NCBI RefSeq assembly: GCF_038443385.1
Contig: NZ_CP151726.1
Location: 2,170,001-2,234,000 of the forward strand
Source of the DNA: Stieleria varia
GTDB taxonomy: Bacteria > Planctomycetota > Planctomycetia > Pirellulales > Pirellulaceae
Length of the DNA: 64,000 nt
Direction of reading: 5' to 3'
Both the position numbers and the translations under genes were made by a program. The notes below the pieces were generated by a model, which saw only the letters and a list, made by a program, of their open reading frames with translations, was not told the origin of the DNA and did not search any database. Of the stretch, positions 48,356-57,295 are shown piece after piece; the first letter of the stretch is position 1; each line of letters begins with the position of its first letter.

Positions 48356-50607
48356 CACGCTTTAAAAACCTGCGTCTGGCTGCTTTCGCCCTGTTGTGTC
48401 TTTGCTGCCACCCTGTTGTCGCGGTCGCCGACCAGCCGCCGAACATCATTTTTATCTTCGTCGATGACCAAGGATACTATGACTTGGGATGTTACGGGGC
48501 GACCGAAGTTCAAACGCCGCAGATCGATGCGATGGCGGCACAGGGAACTCGGCTGACGGACTACTACGCTGCGGCACCGATCTGCAGTCCTTCGCGGGCA
48601 GGCCTTTTGACCGGATGTTATCCGCGACGCGTCGGTAACGAGACTTGGGTGCACCGCGCTGATTCAAACACGGGAATTCATCCCGACGAATTGACCATCG
48701 CTGAGCTGCTGCATGACAACGGCTATGCGACGGCGTGCATCGGCAAGTGGCATCTCGGTTTTCACGAACCTTTCTTGCCACGCAATCAGGGATTCGATCA
48801 CTACTTTGGGCTGCTGCACAATTTGGATCCGGTCGAAGTTGTCTATTTCGACGATGTGGGTGGCGTTCCATTGATGCGAAACGACGAAGTTGTCCAGCGT
48901 CCCGCCGACCCAGCCGAACTGACTCGGCGTTATACCGACGAAGCCATCGAGTTCATCCAGCAGCATCGTGAAGGGCCGTTTTTTCTGTACCTGCCTCACA
49001 CGATGTTGCACAATCCACTCGGAGTGAGCGCGGAGTTCCAAGGCAGTTCCCAGTGGGGTGAGTACGGTGATGCGATTCAGGAACTCGATCACAACATTGG
49101 TCGTCTTTTTGAGACAATGAAACGTCTCGGAATCGATGACGAAACCATCGTTGTCTATGCGTCGGACAATGGACGTGGGCCGGGGCGAACACCCGAGCAA
49201 CCGATTCGCGGACGAAAACTGTCTACCTACGAAGGCGGCATTCGCGTGCCTGCGATCGCTTGGGGGCCAGGCGTCGGCTTGCAATCGGGTGTCGAATCCT
49301 CGGCCGTTGTCCGGGCAATGGACTGGTATCCGACATTGGCCAGTTTCGCTGGCATCACGGTCCCGGAGGGCCGCGTGATCGACGGCCGAGACATCAGCCC
49401 GCTGCTCAAGGGTGAGACCAAGATCGTGCCGCCGCCGGGGATGAAAAAGTCCATCAATGCGTTGGTGCCTCTACGCCGCCGCTGGGATCCACCCGGCGAA
49501 TGGGCTGAGATCATCAATCGCAATGAGTATCACGACGCGTTCTTCTATCACGGCAGCCAAGGTGCGCTGGCGGCGGTCCGGTGGAAGAACTGGAAACTCT
49601 ATCTGAACCCATCCCTTGAGCTGTATGATTTGGAATCTGATCCAGGTGAAAACACTCTGGTTCGCAACCCCGACATCACCCGCAAACTGCGTGGCATGGC
49701 GATCCTGTTCCAAGAAGAGATGCGCATGGATGCTCGTCCGGCAGGGGAAGTCTTCTTGCCGAGAGCGGACGGGCGAACGGAGGTGCCCCAGTCGACGTTG
49801 CAGTCATTGAACGTCAAACGAGATGTTTCGTATGCGCATTATGGTGACCGCTCGCTGGAAATGGATGTGTATCGCCCCAAAGGAGTTTGGGGGCAGTTGC
49901 CCGCCGTGGTCTGTATTCATGGCGGCGGTTGGGCAAACGGAAACCGAACCAGTCACGAAAAGATAGCCCAGGCTTTGGCCGCGCGCGGATATGTCGCAGC
50001 AACGATCTCGTATCGGCTCAGCGGCGAAGCACCGTTTCCGGCAGCGATCCATGATTGCAAAGCCGCAGTAAGGTTTCTGCGTGCCAATGCCAGAGAATAC
50101 GGAATCGACGACGCAAAGATCGGCGCGATCGGGCTTTCCGCTGGAGGGCATTTGACCGCGTTGCTCGCGACGTCTGGCGGCGTTCCGGAGCTTGAAGGCG
50201 ATGGCGGCAGCACGGAGTACAGCAGCGAGATCCAAGCCGCGATTCCGATGGGAGCGCAAACGGATCTGATGTCACAACGCACGCGAGAGATTTCAGCCGT
50301 GCCGGATCGCGGCCAAATCTGGCGACAGTTCTTGGGTGGGACACAGGAGGCTCAACCGGCGACCTATCGCATGGCATCACCATTGTTTCATCTTGATCAA
50401 GCCGACCCACCCTGTTGGTTCATCACCGGAGAGAATGATGACCCGAGCACGCATGCAGATGCGTTCCGTCAGCGGATGACTGAACTTGGAAAGAGAACGG
50501 GCCTGACGGTGATCGCCGATGCGCCGCATCCGTTTCTCGGCAAACAAGTTTGGTTTGACGAGATGATCGAGAAAGCGGACGCGTTTTTCTCACAGACGCT
50601 CAAATGA
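48352..50607 (+). CDS. Sulfatase fused to an alpha/beta-hydrolase esterase
   Basis: 751 residues, exported (leader LAAFALLCLCCHPVVAVA). The N-terminal part is a formylglycine sulfatase: DD at 38-39, CSPSR at 78-82 and GKWHLG. From about residue 490 a second enzyme follows, starting LNVKRDVSYAHYG, with the oxyanion motif HGGGWANG and nucleophile motif GLSAGGH, as in BD-FAE/lipase-like carbohydrate esterases; candidate acid GENDDPSTH and histidine APHPF are in the right order. Translational coupling to the preceding sulfatase suggests joint action on a substrate carrying both sulfate and acyl groups. Confidence 0.93.
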   Translation: MTRFKNLRLAAFALLCLCCHPVVAVADQPPNIIFIFVDDQGYYDLGCYGATEVQTPQIDAMAAQGTRLTDYYAAAPICSPSRAGLLTGCYPRRVGNETWVHRADSNTGIHPDELTIAELLHDNGYATACIGKWHLGFHEPFLPRNQGFDHYFGLLHNLDPVEVVYFDDVGGVPLMRNDEVVQRPADPAELTRRYTDEAIEFIQQHREGPFFLYLPHTMLHNPLGVSAEFQGSSQWGEYGDAIQELDHNIGRLFETMKRLGIDDETIVVYASDNGRGPGRTPEQPIRGRKLSTYEGGIRVPAIAWGPGVGLQSGVESSAVVRAMDWYPTLASFAGITVPEGRVIDGRDISPLLKGETKIVPPPGMKKSINALVPLRRRWDPPGEWAEIINRNEYHDAFFYHGSQGALAAVRWKNWKLYLNPSLELYDLESDPGENTLVRNPDITRKLRGMAILFQEEMRMDARPAGEVFLPRADGRTEVPQSTLQSLNVKRDVSYAHYGDRSLEMDVYRPKGVWGQLPAVVCIHGGGWANGNRTSHEKIAQALAARGYVAATISYRLSGEAPFPAAIHDCKAAVRFLRANAREYGIDDAKIGAIGLSAGGHLTALLATSGGVPELEGDGGSTEYSSEIQAAIPMGAQTDLMSQRTREISAVPDRGQIWRQFLGGTQEAQPATYRMASPLFHLDQADPPCWFITGENDDPSTHADAFRQRMTELGKRTGLTVIADAPHPFLGKQVWFDEMIEKADAFFSQTLK

Positions 50608-50744
50608 ATCGTAGGTCATGCTGTGCATGACCTCCCCGTCATCATTCCCGTTGTGTCCAGTCGTTACAGACGCTTACCCTCATCAAAGAGGCCTGACCCC
50701 TTTGATGCAAATCGGATTTTGTCATGCAGAGCATGACCTACGAT
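50608..50744. terminator. Long-armed inverted repeat directly after the sulfatase operon
   Basis: 24-base arms (ATCGTAGGTCATGCTGTGCA and its near-complement ending CATGACCTACGAT) start right after the TGA. A smaller hairpin CATCAAAG/CTTTGATG sits in the loop. It lies between convergent genes, so it may terminate both; it also resembles a mobile palindrome. Confidence 0.65.
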
Positions 50745-50793
50745 CGCTGCCGTCGTGGGGCAGGTTTTTAACCTGCCCGATTTCATACAGACG

Positions 50794-51888
50794 TTATCGA
50801 ACGGTTGCTGATCCGTTGGTGTTGCTGGCGGCGCTCGCTGTGGCAGCTTGCGAATTCGCGTTCAGCCTCGCACTGTTATCGCTTTGGATGTTTGCATTGG
50901 CGCGGATGTTTCCACGTGCTGAAACGTTGTCTGCGGCGGTTGAAACAGTACCATTGCTACGTGCTTGAGCATGCGTGGCTGCCTGCTGTTGCGCGGCCGC
51001 GAACGCATCCAGTTGGTTTTCCATCGCGTCGGCCTGAGCCAACAATTCCGCGCTCGCCGATGCGATGGCTTGGTCACGCATCTGAGCGATTTCCGCACGT
51101 CGTTGGCGTGCCGCGACGGAGATCATCGCGCCAAAGTCAGCGTTTGCAGAGAGGATTCCGACGACGCTGGTGTTCGTATTCTCTCTACGTTGTTGTGCGG
51201 TGTCTTGAGAATTCGTGTTCTCGACGGCTTCGCCATTGTTGCGTTTGCTGCGATTCGGACGCACGAATGGATTCGCTTCCTCACTTTCCTGTGCAGTCGC
51301 CGACGAACCATGGGAGCTGGATTCTGCCGATGCCAAGACCACGCTGCCACTACGCAGTGGATTGAACTGACCAAAGATCGAGTCGAACACTTCGATATCG
51401 GTTTGAGTGACCGTGACGGGACGACGTGATGAACGCGTCGAAGCGTTCAGTCCGGCAGACGCATTGGTACGTGATTGAACTCCTGGTGTCGCATTCACGG
51501 AGATGTTGGTGTTCACGTTGGCATCGACATTGGCTTGAGACGCAGATGCGGCGGTTGCTCTGGCCCGTGCTGCCAAACGAACCGCTTGATTCGCTCTGGC
51601 TTGGATTTGACCATTCAGTCTCGCTTGCACGCCGCCGGCGACTTGGGACTGAATACGTTGCTGCACTTGTCCTTGTACTTGTGCTCTAACTTGGTTCTGA
51701 ACCTGTGCTTGAACACGCTGTTGGACTTGCGTCTGAACCTGTTGCTGAACGCGTTGCTGAGTCTGATTTTGCGCGGCCCCTTGGCCGGGCAACAATCCAC
51801 CCAGGCCTTGAGCCTGCGTCAACGTTGCCGATGCCAGGAGCACAGAGACAAGTCCGGTGGAACGATAAAGCGATCTGCGAATATTCAT
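50794..51888 (-). CDS. Exported Gln/Val-repeat low-complexity protein
   Basis: 364 residues from the ATG at 51888; the frame is open six codons further. Signal peptide ending near ATLTQAQG. A region of about 45 residues is built from a four-residue period (QVQTQVQQRVQAQVQNQV), then Asn/Ala/Ser-rich stretches. A more ordered middle (TQTDIEVFDSIFGQF) and an Ala/Gln-rich helical part (DAMENQLDAFAAAQQQAATH) follow. No family recognised. Composition suits a secreted structural, fibre or matrix protein. Divergent from the TPR gene. Confidence 0.8.
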   Translation of the reverse strand: MNIRRSLYRSTGLVSVLLASATLTQAQGLGGLLPGQGAAQNQTQQRVQQQVQTQVQQRVQAQVQNQVRAQVQGQVQQRIQSQVAGGVQARLNGQIQARANQAVRLAARARATAASASQANVDANVNTNISVNATPGVQSRTNASAGLNASTRSSRRPVTVTQTDIEVFDSIFGQFNPLRSGSVVLASAESSSHGSSATAQESEEANPFVRPNRSKRNNGEAVENTNSQDTAQQRRENTNTSVVGILSANADFGAMISVAARQRRAEIAQMRDQAIASASAELLAQADAMENQLDAFAAAQQQAATHAQARSNGTVSTAADNVSARGNIRANANIQSDNSARLNANSQAATASAASNTNGSATVR

Positions 51889-52103
51889 CCGTGAACGATT
51901 CCTCAAGAGACGGGATGGGGCTTGCGGAGAAGTTGTCGAATTGACGACGAGCTTCGTCGCATTGTGTTTGGACGTTGAAGATTGGGGTAGCGAACATTGT
52001 CAATCGTTCGATACCTCACACTTCGAAGCCAACGGTAATAGAACGAGTCCCTCTGCAACCAGACGGGTTTCTCCGATTTGCCGACTTCGAACCAAATGAT
52101 TCG

Positions 52104-53579
52104 ATGAGTCATATGCTTGTGCGAAAGATAAACCTCTTGTCTCGTATTTTATTGATCGCATTTCTGTTGATCAGCATTTGTGCTGATGCGATGGGAACCG
52201 AAACGGCGCCGTCCGCAGGGCAGCAGGCGATGCTGGCATTGATGCAGCAGAAAGTTGCCGAGCGTCCAAAACACTCGGATTCCTGGCGAGTATTGGGGCG
52301 AGTACAAAAGGCCTTGGGACAAACCGATGACGCCATCCAGTCGGTTCGACGTGCAGTGGCACTGGACGATGAGAATGCCGCTGCTCACTTTGACTTGGGC
52401 CAACTGTTGCTCCAAGGTCCCGAGACGAGCGAGGCGCAATCACATTTCAACAAGGTGTTTCAGATCGCTCCGGCCAGTAGCTACGCGGCGGAGTTGACGA
52501 CTCAGGGAATTCCCATGACGAACGATCCATCCGATCATCCCATGGGCATGCCGGTGATGCGTCCGTCGTCGGGACCGTCCATGGGCATAGAAAACTCCGC
52601 CACAAAAAGCGAATCACCATTCACGACGGTGGGATACGAAATGCAGTCGTTTGACGGAGCTGACGATCTGGAGACTCGACTAGATTCCTTGGAATCCGAG
52701 GTTTCGACACCCACGCATCGATTGCGCGTTTTTTTAGAAACAGGAGTTCTCTACAACAGCAACGTGACACTCACGCCGGTCAGTCGCGAGCTGGTGCAGA
52801 GCGACAGTGCTAGCTATCAAGCATTTGCAAGTCCTGACATCGATTGGAAAGTGTTACGCACCGACACGATGAGGATGGGACCACTTTTTCGTGGCTATTT
52901 CACAGCGAACGAGAGCGCATTTGAGTCATTCAATTTGGCCAGTTTTCAGCCGGGAGCGTTTTGGGAAAGAGACTTCACACTGTTGGACAGTGAGGTGATC
53001 GGCCGCTTGGATTATGTCTATTCGACGGATTACTTTGACTGGGTTTCTGTCGGCAACCGGCATGCTTGGACAGCATCCATGACGGTGATTCGACCGGACC
53101 TAAAAGCGATCTACGGCTATTTGACGCTTGCTGACTCCGATTTTTCCGACGATGGCCAGACGCCCGGTCAAACGTCACTGGACGGCATCACGTATTCCGT
53201 CGGGATCAGCGAGTTTTTTCAAACGGGCTGGGATGGCATGCCGACTTTCTCGCTCGGGCTGGATGGACAGTGGGCCGACACAGTCGGGGCTGACTATCGC
53301 TATCAGTCGATTAACTTGCACGGTTCCTCTCAGTGCAAAGTTTCATCTCGCTGGTCCTTCGTTCCGACCTGGGGCGTTGGCTATCGAGCGTACGATGATT
53401 TCACCGGAACCGTATCACGTGACGAGCTGTTCTGGCGACTTCACGGACGTCTGAGCTACCAGTGGACCGAGTTGCTGGCGTGGTCGATAGTAGCCGGTCA
53501 TGACCGGTTCGCGACAGACAATGAGGACTTTGATACTCAACGGACGGAAGGCGGTTTGGTGTTGACGGTGACGCGTTGA
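52104..53579 (+). CDS. TPR protein with predicted outer-membrane beta-barrel
   Basis: 491 residues from the ATG at 52104, chosen because it starts a signal peptide (INLLSRILLIAFLLISICADA); the upstream frame has none. Residues about 30-130 are TPR helices (WRVLGRVQKALGQTDDAIQSVRRAVALDD). From about 200 the sequence alternates polar and aromatic residues (RLRVFLETGVLYNSNVTLTP, GRLDYVYSTDYFDW, RWSFVPTWGVGYRAYDDF) like barrel strands, ending LVLTVTR. The layout recalls TPR-plus-barrel export proteins (PgaA- or DUF560-like), though I cannot assign a family. Possibly a surface polymer or protein exporter. Confidence 0.78.
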   Translation: MSHMLVRKINLLSRILLIAFLLISICADAMGTETAPSAGQQAMLALMQQKVAERPKHSDSWRVLGRVQKALGQTDDAIQSVRRAVALDDENAAAHFDLGQLLLQGPETSEAQSHFNKVFQIAPASSYAAELTTQGIPMTNDPSDHPMGMPVMRPSSGPSMGIENSATKSESPFTTVGYEMQSFDGADDLETRLDSLESEVSTPTHRLRVFLETGVLYNSNVTLTPVSRELVQSDSASYQAFASPDIDWKVLRTDTMRMGPLFRGYFTANESAFESFNLASFQPGAFWERDFTLLDSEVIGRLDYVYSTDYFDWVSVGNRHAWTASMTVIRPDLKAIYGYLTLADSDFSDDGQTPGQTSLDGITYSVGISEFFQTGWDGMPTFSLGLDGQWADTVGADYRYQSINLHGSSQCKVSSRWSFVPTWGVGYRAYDDFTGTVSRDELFWRLHGRLSYQWTELLAWSIVAGHDRFATDNEDFDTQRTEGGLVLTVTR

Positions 53580-53619
53580 AGGTGGAGTGGGTTTGGATAG
53601 CTCAGCCAGGAAAGGCGAA

Positions 53620-54018
53620 CTAGATACGATCTCGAAGGAGATGCCTTGGTTTGCGAGCTGTGACAATTTGCTTATCTCCCACGACGGCAATGAAGTTGTC
53701 AGGATCAGAAAATTCTGCAAAGTGCACTGTGATAACACACTTTCCATTCCCATCGACCTCAACGACCAAACCGTCGTCGTCGTAACATTCATTGGTGTTC
53801 ACAATTGAAATGCCGCTTTCATGTCTGCTTACAACCACAAACGAATCTGGCGGCAAGTTTCCAAACTTGTATTCAATACCTTCCTCCATGTATCCAATTG
53901 ATTGCAGGGAAGTGTAGAAATCGGCGTTAAAACGTCTTTCACGACATCCAATCGCTAACATGACTGCACACAACAATAGTAGGCGAAATAGAAATGGAGT
54001 AAGTGAGAGATTGGTCAT
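53620..54018 (-). CDS. Small lipoprotein, unknown function
   Basis: 132 residues from the ATG at 54018; the much longer frame to 54366 is antisense shadow of the arrestin gene. Lipoprotein leader LLLLCAVMLAIGCRERR with Cys at the lipobox. The rest is a small beta-rich domain. It lies 82 bp downstream of the arrestin gene on the same strand, so could be the third gene of that cluster. Confidence 0.75.
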   Translation of the reverse strand: MTNLSLTPFLFRLLLLCAVMLAIGCRERRFNADFYTSLQSIGYMEEGIEYKFGNLPPDSFVVVSRHESGISIVNTNECYDDDGLVVEVDGNGKCVITVHFAEFSDPDNFIAVVGDKQIVTARKPRHLLRDRI

Positions 54019-54098
54019 GGCAGTTTCGGTTGAGTGAGTGCGAAGTGCTCTGTCTGCAGCAGTATTGTCCCTGCGATGTCTATGGAATGGGTCGTGAA

Positions 54099-54123
54099 TG
54101 TCAGCCTGGAAAGGCTGACGTAC
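54099..54123. repeat. Short palindromic repeat, family C (copy 1)
   Basis: TGTCAGCCTGGAAAGGCTGACGTAC. Related hairpins lie at 60221-60284. It supplies the stop codon of the arrestin gene. Confidence 0.75.
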
Positions 54124-55528
54124 TGCTGAGCAGTTTGACTTGTAGGCGTCGGTGACGGCTGTCCCAGCCGACGACGGTGCCGCGACCGCTCCACACGTCC
54201 CGTCCGGCTTGCTCGAACTCGTCGGCCAAGTCATGCGGGACGTACAACACCATCGGTAGCGGTGGGTCGGTGTAGCGAGCCCAAACCGCATAGCCATCTT
54301 TGTAGACGTGGGGATCGTCCTCGCCGCTGTACAGCAGTCGCCGTTCGACGAACGCTTCGATGTCAAAGTTCAGGCCGTTGACTGCGTCCACCAACATCTC
54401 GACTTGCTCCTTGTCATCTTTGGAACTCCAGATGTGCGAGGCGGTTTCCGCGAACGTCAGGCCGGATTCATCGTCAGCGGGCGGCGACACCGTTGTTTCC
54501 GTACGAGTTGGGGTCGTCGCCACGGCTTGTTTGCCGCTGGGCACGACAGTGATGTCGAATGACTTGCTCCAGTCGGGCCAACGTGGAATGTCCACACGGA
54601 CTTCGACACTCCATTTGATGTCGTTGTCGTTCAGATCAATGGAGTACGGAACATCGCCCGGCAGTGGGACGGAGAGAGGAAAGTGTTTGGCGACACCGGG
54701 CTTCAACACGCCGGCGGGTTCGAGGACGGTTTCGGTTTCGTAGAACGTATTGGAGTGCGTCGTTCGATTGCTGCCGCTGCCGCTGATGCAGACTTCTTTG
54801 CCGACAAACTTCATCGTGACGCCGTTGATCGGCACGTTTTTTCGTGGCTGGAGTTTCAACTCGCCATTGACTTGTTCGCCGGGTGAAACGCGGATGGATT
54901 TCAATTCACAATGAACCTCACCGAGCAAGAATTTTGGCAAGTAGTACTTCATCGCAATGAAGCCGCCGATGAAGGTGACGATACCGCCCACGATGAAGAA
55001 AATGAAAGGGTTCTGAGCACCAGCGACAAAGAAGCCGGCACAACCTGCCAAGATCGCGCCAAAGACCATGAACACAATCATACTGGTGAAGATCCATCCG
55101 ATCATTCCCATCTTTGCTGAGACGGAGGCTTGCGCGTCGGCTATCTCAGGGCCGCACGTGGGCTGCATCAAGAACTCGACGGAGGCCTTGGGGTCGAACG
55201 CCCAAGGGATCTTTGCACGTGCCTCGATGTAGTGATCGATGTTGAGATAGTTGCCGTGATAGCTCGGGGGCCACTCGGCAATCGGCAACTCGAATCGATA
55301 TTCTTCGGATTGGCCGGCGGTCCATTGGCCGGTGAACAACGTGACGGTTTCGACGGTGCCCGAGGCGACGTTTCCGCGTCCGTGAGTCTTCCAGACGGAC
55401 TGAACGTCGAGGCCTTTGCATTTCACATCGGCATCGGCATGAACCTTGACGGTTCCCGTGATCTTGCCGCCGCCTGGGTAAACACCGGAGGGTTCATCCA
55501 AGGTGATCGATAAATCGCATTTTGCCAT
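54101..55528 (-). CDS. Double arrestin-like membrane protein
   Basis: 475 residues, no signal peptide. Residues 1-125 have an arrestin-N-like beta pattern (LSITLDEPSGVYPGGGKITGTVKV, then FELPIAEWPPSYHGNYLNIDHYIEA). Two transmembrane helices follow (about 143-168 and 174-195). A second arrestin-like module (about 205-355) repeats the theme (GEVHCELKSIRVSPGEQVNGELKLQP, FPLSVPLPGDVPYSIDLNDNDIKWSVEVRVDI). The tail (370-475) contains a small soluble domain. The gene overlaps the ATPase gene by 35 bp. A scaffold or adaptor role is likely; no partner is known. Confidence 0.8.
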   Translation of the reverse strand: MAKCDLSITLDEPSGVYPGGGKITGTVKVHADADVKCKGLDVQSVWKTHGRGNVASGTVETVTLFTGQWTAGQSEEYRFELPIAEWPPSYHGNYLNIDHYIEARAKIPWAFDPKASVEFLMQPTCGPEIADAQASVSAKMGMIGWIFTSMIVFMVFGAILAGCAGFFVAGAQNPFIFFIVGGIVTFIGGFIAMKYYLPKFLLGEVHCELKSIRVSPGEQVNGELKLQPRKNVPINGVTMKFVGKEVCISGSGSNRTTHSNTFYETETVLEPAGVLKPGVAKHFPLSVPLPGDVPYSIDLNDNDIKWSVEVRVDIPRWPDWSKSFDITVVPSGKQAVATTPTRTETTVSPPADDESGLTFAETASHIWSSKDDKEQVEMLVDAVNGLNFDIEAFVERRLLYSGEDDPHVYKDGYAVWARYTDPPLPMVLYVPHDLADEFEQAGRDVWSGRGTVVGWDSRHRRLQVKLLSSTSAFPG

Positions 55529-56195
55529 GAGAGTTCACTTGTTGTTGGACGATATCGTACAAGTAGCTTTCCATTGCGCGCACGTCCGTTCCAAAACGAC
55601 GGATCAGTGCCCGACAATCAGCTAAGCTGATTTCTGGAACCGATGCCTCGGTATCACGACGCGAGGCGTGGATTCGCTGATTCAAGATTTGTTGCAACAA
55701 AGAATCGCTCAGTTGCAATCCGATGCGTTCGGTTTGCACGGTGTAGCCCGCGCGACGAAGCGGTCCGCTGAGATTGCGATGTGTGGCGAGAACAAGCGGC
55801 AGTCCGCTGGCAAAGACGGCCTGTCGAATCCGACGCGGCATACGCTGAGCCTCGTCGATCATCACGACACTGCCCGCTGCAATCGGAGGACATGGTTCGT
55901 CTTCGGGCAAGTACGCGTAGGTCGCGTCGGGGATGTGGCGTGTGATCGCCAGCATTCGCGTCGTCTTGCCACGACCACACTCGCCGATGAACTGGTAGGC
56001 TCGACGCGGTTGGGAAATGAACTGGGCGACCGCCTGAACGTCAACCACTGCCAGTTCGATTCTTTCTTGGCGGGTCAACTCGCCGAAGGGGTTTCGAGAC
56101 AGATTGTGCGACGCCCAGCGTTGAGCCGGCGCGCCGATCCAGCGGTTGCTGGTGAGCGGCGGAGATTCGATGGTTGTCGATGTCCCGCGAGTCAT
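55494..56195 (-). CDS. AAA-type ATPase (ExeA/AAA_22-like)
   Basis: 233 residues from the ATG at 56195. Walker A GECGRGKTT at 71-79, Walker B VVMIDEAQ at 110-117, then a sensor-like THR near LVLATHRNLSGPL. The C-terminal part (RALIRRFGTDVRAMESYLYDIVQQ) looks helical as in AAA lid regions. It overlaps the arrestin gene and is divergent from the TVP38 gene. The short length and the DEAQ motif resemble ExeA/AAA_22 ATPases. Function with the arrestin protein is unknown. Confidence 0.85.
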   Translation of the reverse strand: MTRGTSTTIESPPLTSNRWIGAPAQRWASHNLSRNPFGELTRQERIELAVVDVQAVAQFISQPRRAYQFIGECGRGKTTRMLAITRHIPDATYAYLPEDEPCPPIAAGSVVMIDEAQRMPRRIRQAVFASGLPLVLATHRNLSGPLRRAGYTVQTERIGLQLSDSLLQQILNQRIHASRRDTEASVPEISLADCRALIRRFGTDVRAMESYLYDIVQQQVNSHGKMRFIDHLG

Positions 56196-56255
56196 ATGTG
56201 TCGTCGAATCGCTATCATGGTGTGAAGGGTGTGCGTATATGATGCCACCACCACG

Positions 56256-56274
56256 CATGGCTTCGCAAGCCATG
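56256..56274. promoter_or_regulatory. Palindrome in the divergent ATPase/TVP38 intergenic region
   Basis: CATGGCTTCGCAAGCCATG: perfect 8-base arms with a 3-base centre, in the 96 bp between two divergent genes. Possible regulator site; could be chance. Confidence 0.35.
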
Positions 56275-56291
56275 ACCGAAATCTCTAACAG

Positions 56292-57041
56292 GTGTTCTGT
56301 CCAATCACTGTCGCAAACGATCCCGCCACCCGCCGCCTACCCTTCATTCGCATCATCGCCGCTTTGGCATTGATCGCGTTGGCAGTGACTCTTTGGTGGC
56401 GCGGAGTGGAGTTTCGCGATGTTTCGCGTTGGGTCGCGGAGCAAGGGAGCTGGGCACCAGCCTTATTTGTAGTTGTGTCGATCGGGTTGATGTCGACCGT
56501 GGTGCCCAAAACGGTGATTGCGCTCTCCGCGGGTGCTTTGTTTGGGACATGGCTCGGGGGCGCATTGTTGTTGTTGATCGCCGTGATTGCAGCGTTCGTG
56601 AATTACATCCTGGGGCGATGGTGGTTTTCCGAAGTCACGCTTGGATCACCGAAGGATTCAGTAGCTGGGGACGAAGAGGCTGAGGAAGAAGATGAGTCGG
56701 GGCAACAGCGCCCGTGGCTGGAGGCAATTGCTCAACTGGCGGGTGAAGCGGGGTTCGGGTTTCACCTGTTGGTGAGACTTTCTCCCCTGCCCACGATGGT
56801 GATCAGCTATGCGATGGGAGCTTATCGCGCGAGATTGGTGCCGTATTTATCGGCGGCGGCGGTTGCCGCGGTCCCGCAGTTGTTGTGGATTCACGCGGCA
56901 GCGACTGCGGTGGATTCCGAGGCGACTGGGAGCCGCCTCGTACCGACGATCGCGACGTTCACGTTGGCGATCATTGTTTTTGCACTTCTGCCGCGGCTGA
57001 CTTATTTACGTTTGAAAGAAATCCGCGCGGGTGCGGGATAG
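56292..57041 (+). CDS. TVP38/TMEM64-family (VTT domain) membrane protein
   Basis: 249 residues, GTG start. Hydrophobic segments at about 19-37, 57-75, 80-105 and near the C-terminus, with the VTT features PKTVIALSAGALFG and RLSPLPTMVISYAMGA. An acidic insert (DEEAEEEDESGQQ) lies between membrane parts. This DedA-related family handles lipid or small-molecule flipping in the inner membrane; exact substrate unknown. Confidence 0.9.
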   Translation: MFCPITVANDPATRRLPFIRIIAALALIALAVTLWWRGVEFRDVSRWVAEQGSWAPALFVVVSIGLMSTVVPKTVIALSAGALFGTWLGGALLLLIAVIAAFVNYILGRWWFSEVTLGSPKDSVAGDEEAEEEDESGQQRPWLEAIAQLAGEAGFGFHLLVRLSPLPTMVISYAMGAYRARLVPYLSAAAVAAVPQLLWIHAAATAVDSEATGSRLVPTIATFTLAIIVFALLPRLTYLRLKEIRAGAG

Positions 57042-57153
57042 TCGCTCGACGTTCCGCGTCGATGGCGTGCCCTTTCTAGTGAATTCCCAATTTAAGACGC
57101 TTACTTGCGCAGACAGTCCCCCTCCCTCGCATTCGCCTAAACGGCTCTGCTCG

Positions 57154-57180
57154 ACCTCCCCCAGGTTCCTTGGGGGAGGT
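57154..57180. terminator. Hairpin between convergent genes, likely terminator
   Basis: ACCTCCCCCA and TGGGGGAGGT pair across a 7-base loop, in the gap between the converging TVP38 and DUF11 genes. There is no strong T run, so it may be imperfect. A weak family-D remnant (GCTATCGATCTAGAAGATCA) follows at 57258. Confidence 0.55.
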
Positions 57181-57295
57181 GACAGTGGACAAGGAATGGC
57201 TCAAAAAACAACGCTGAAACGTCGAGTCAACACTGAATTTTGAATGGCCGAGGTCCACGCTATCGATCTAGAAGATCAAGCGACGATGAAGGCGA

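Noticed and set aside
54019-54366. N-terminal extension of the small lipoprotein gene
   Set aside because: The extra 116 codons are antisense to the arrestin gene; the ATG at 54018 begins a textbook lipoprotein leader.
57255-57290. Third family-D repeat copy
   Set aside because: Only a short, weakly matching stretch (GCTATCGATCTAGAAGATCA) remains; could be chance, so not listed as a full repeat.
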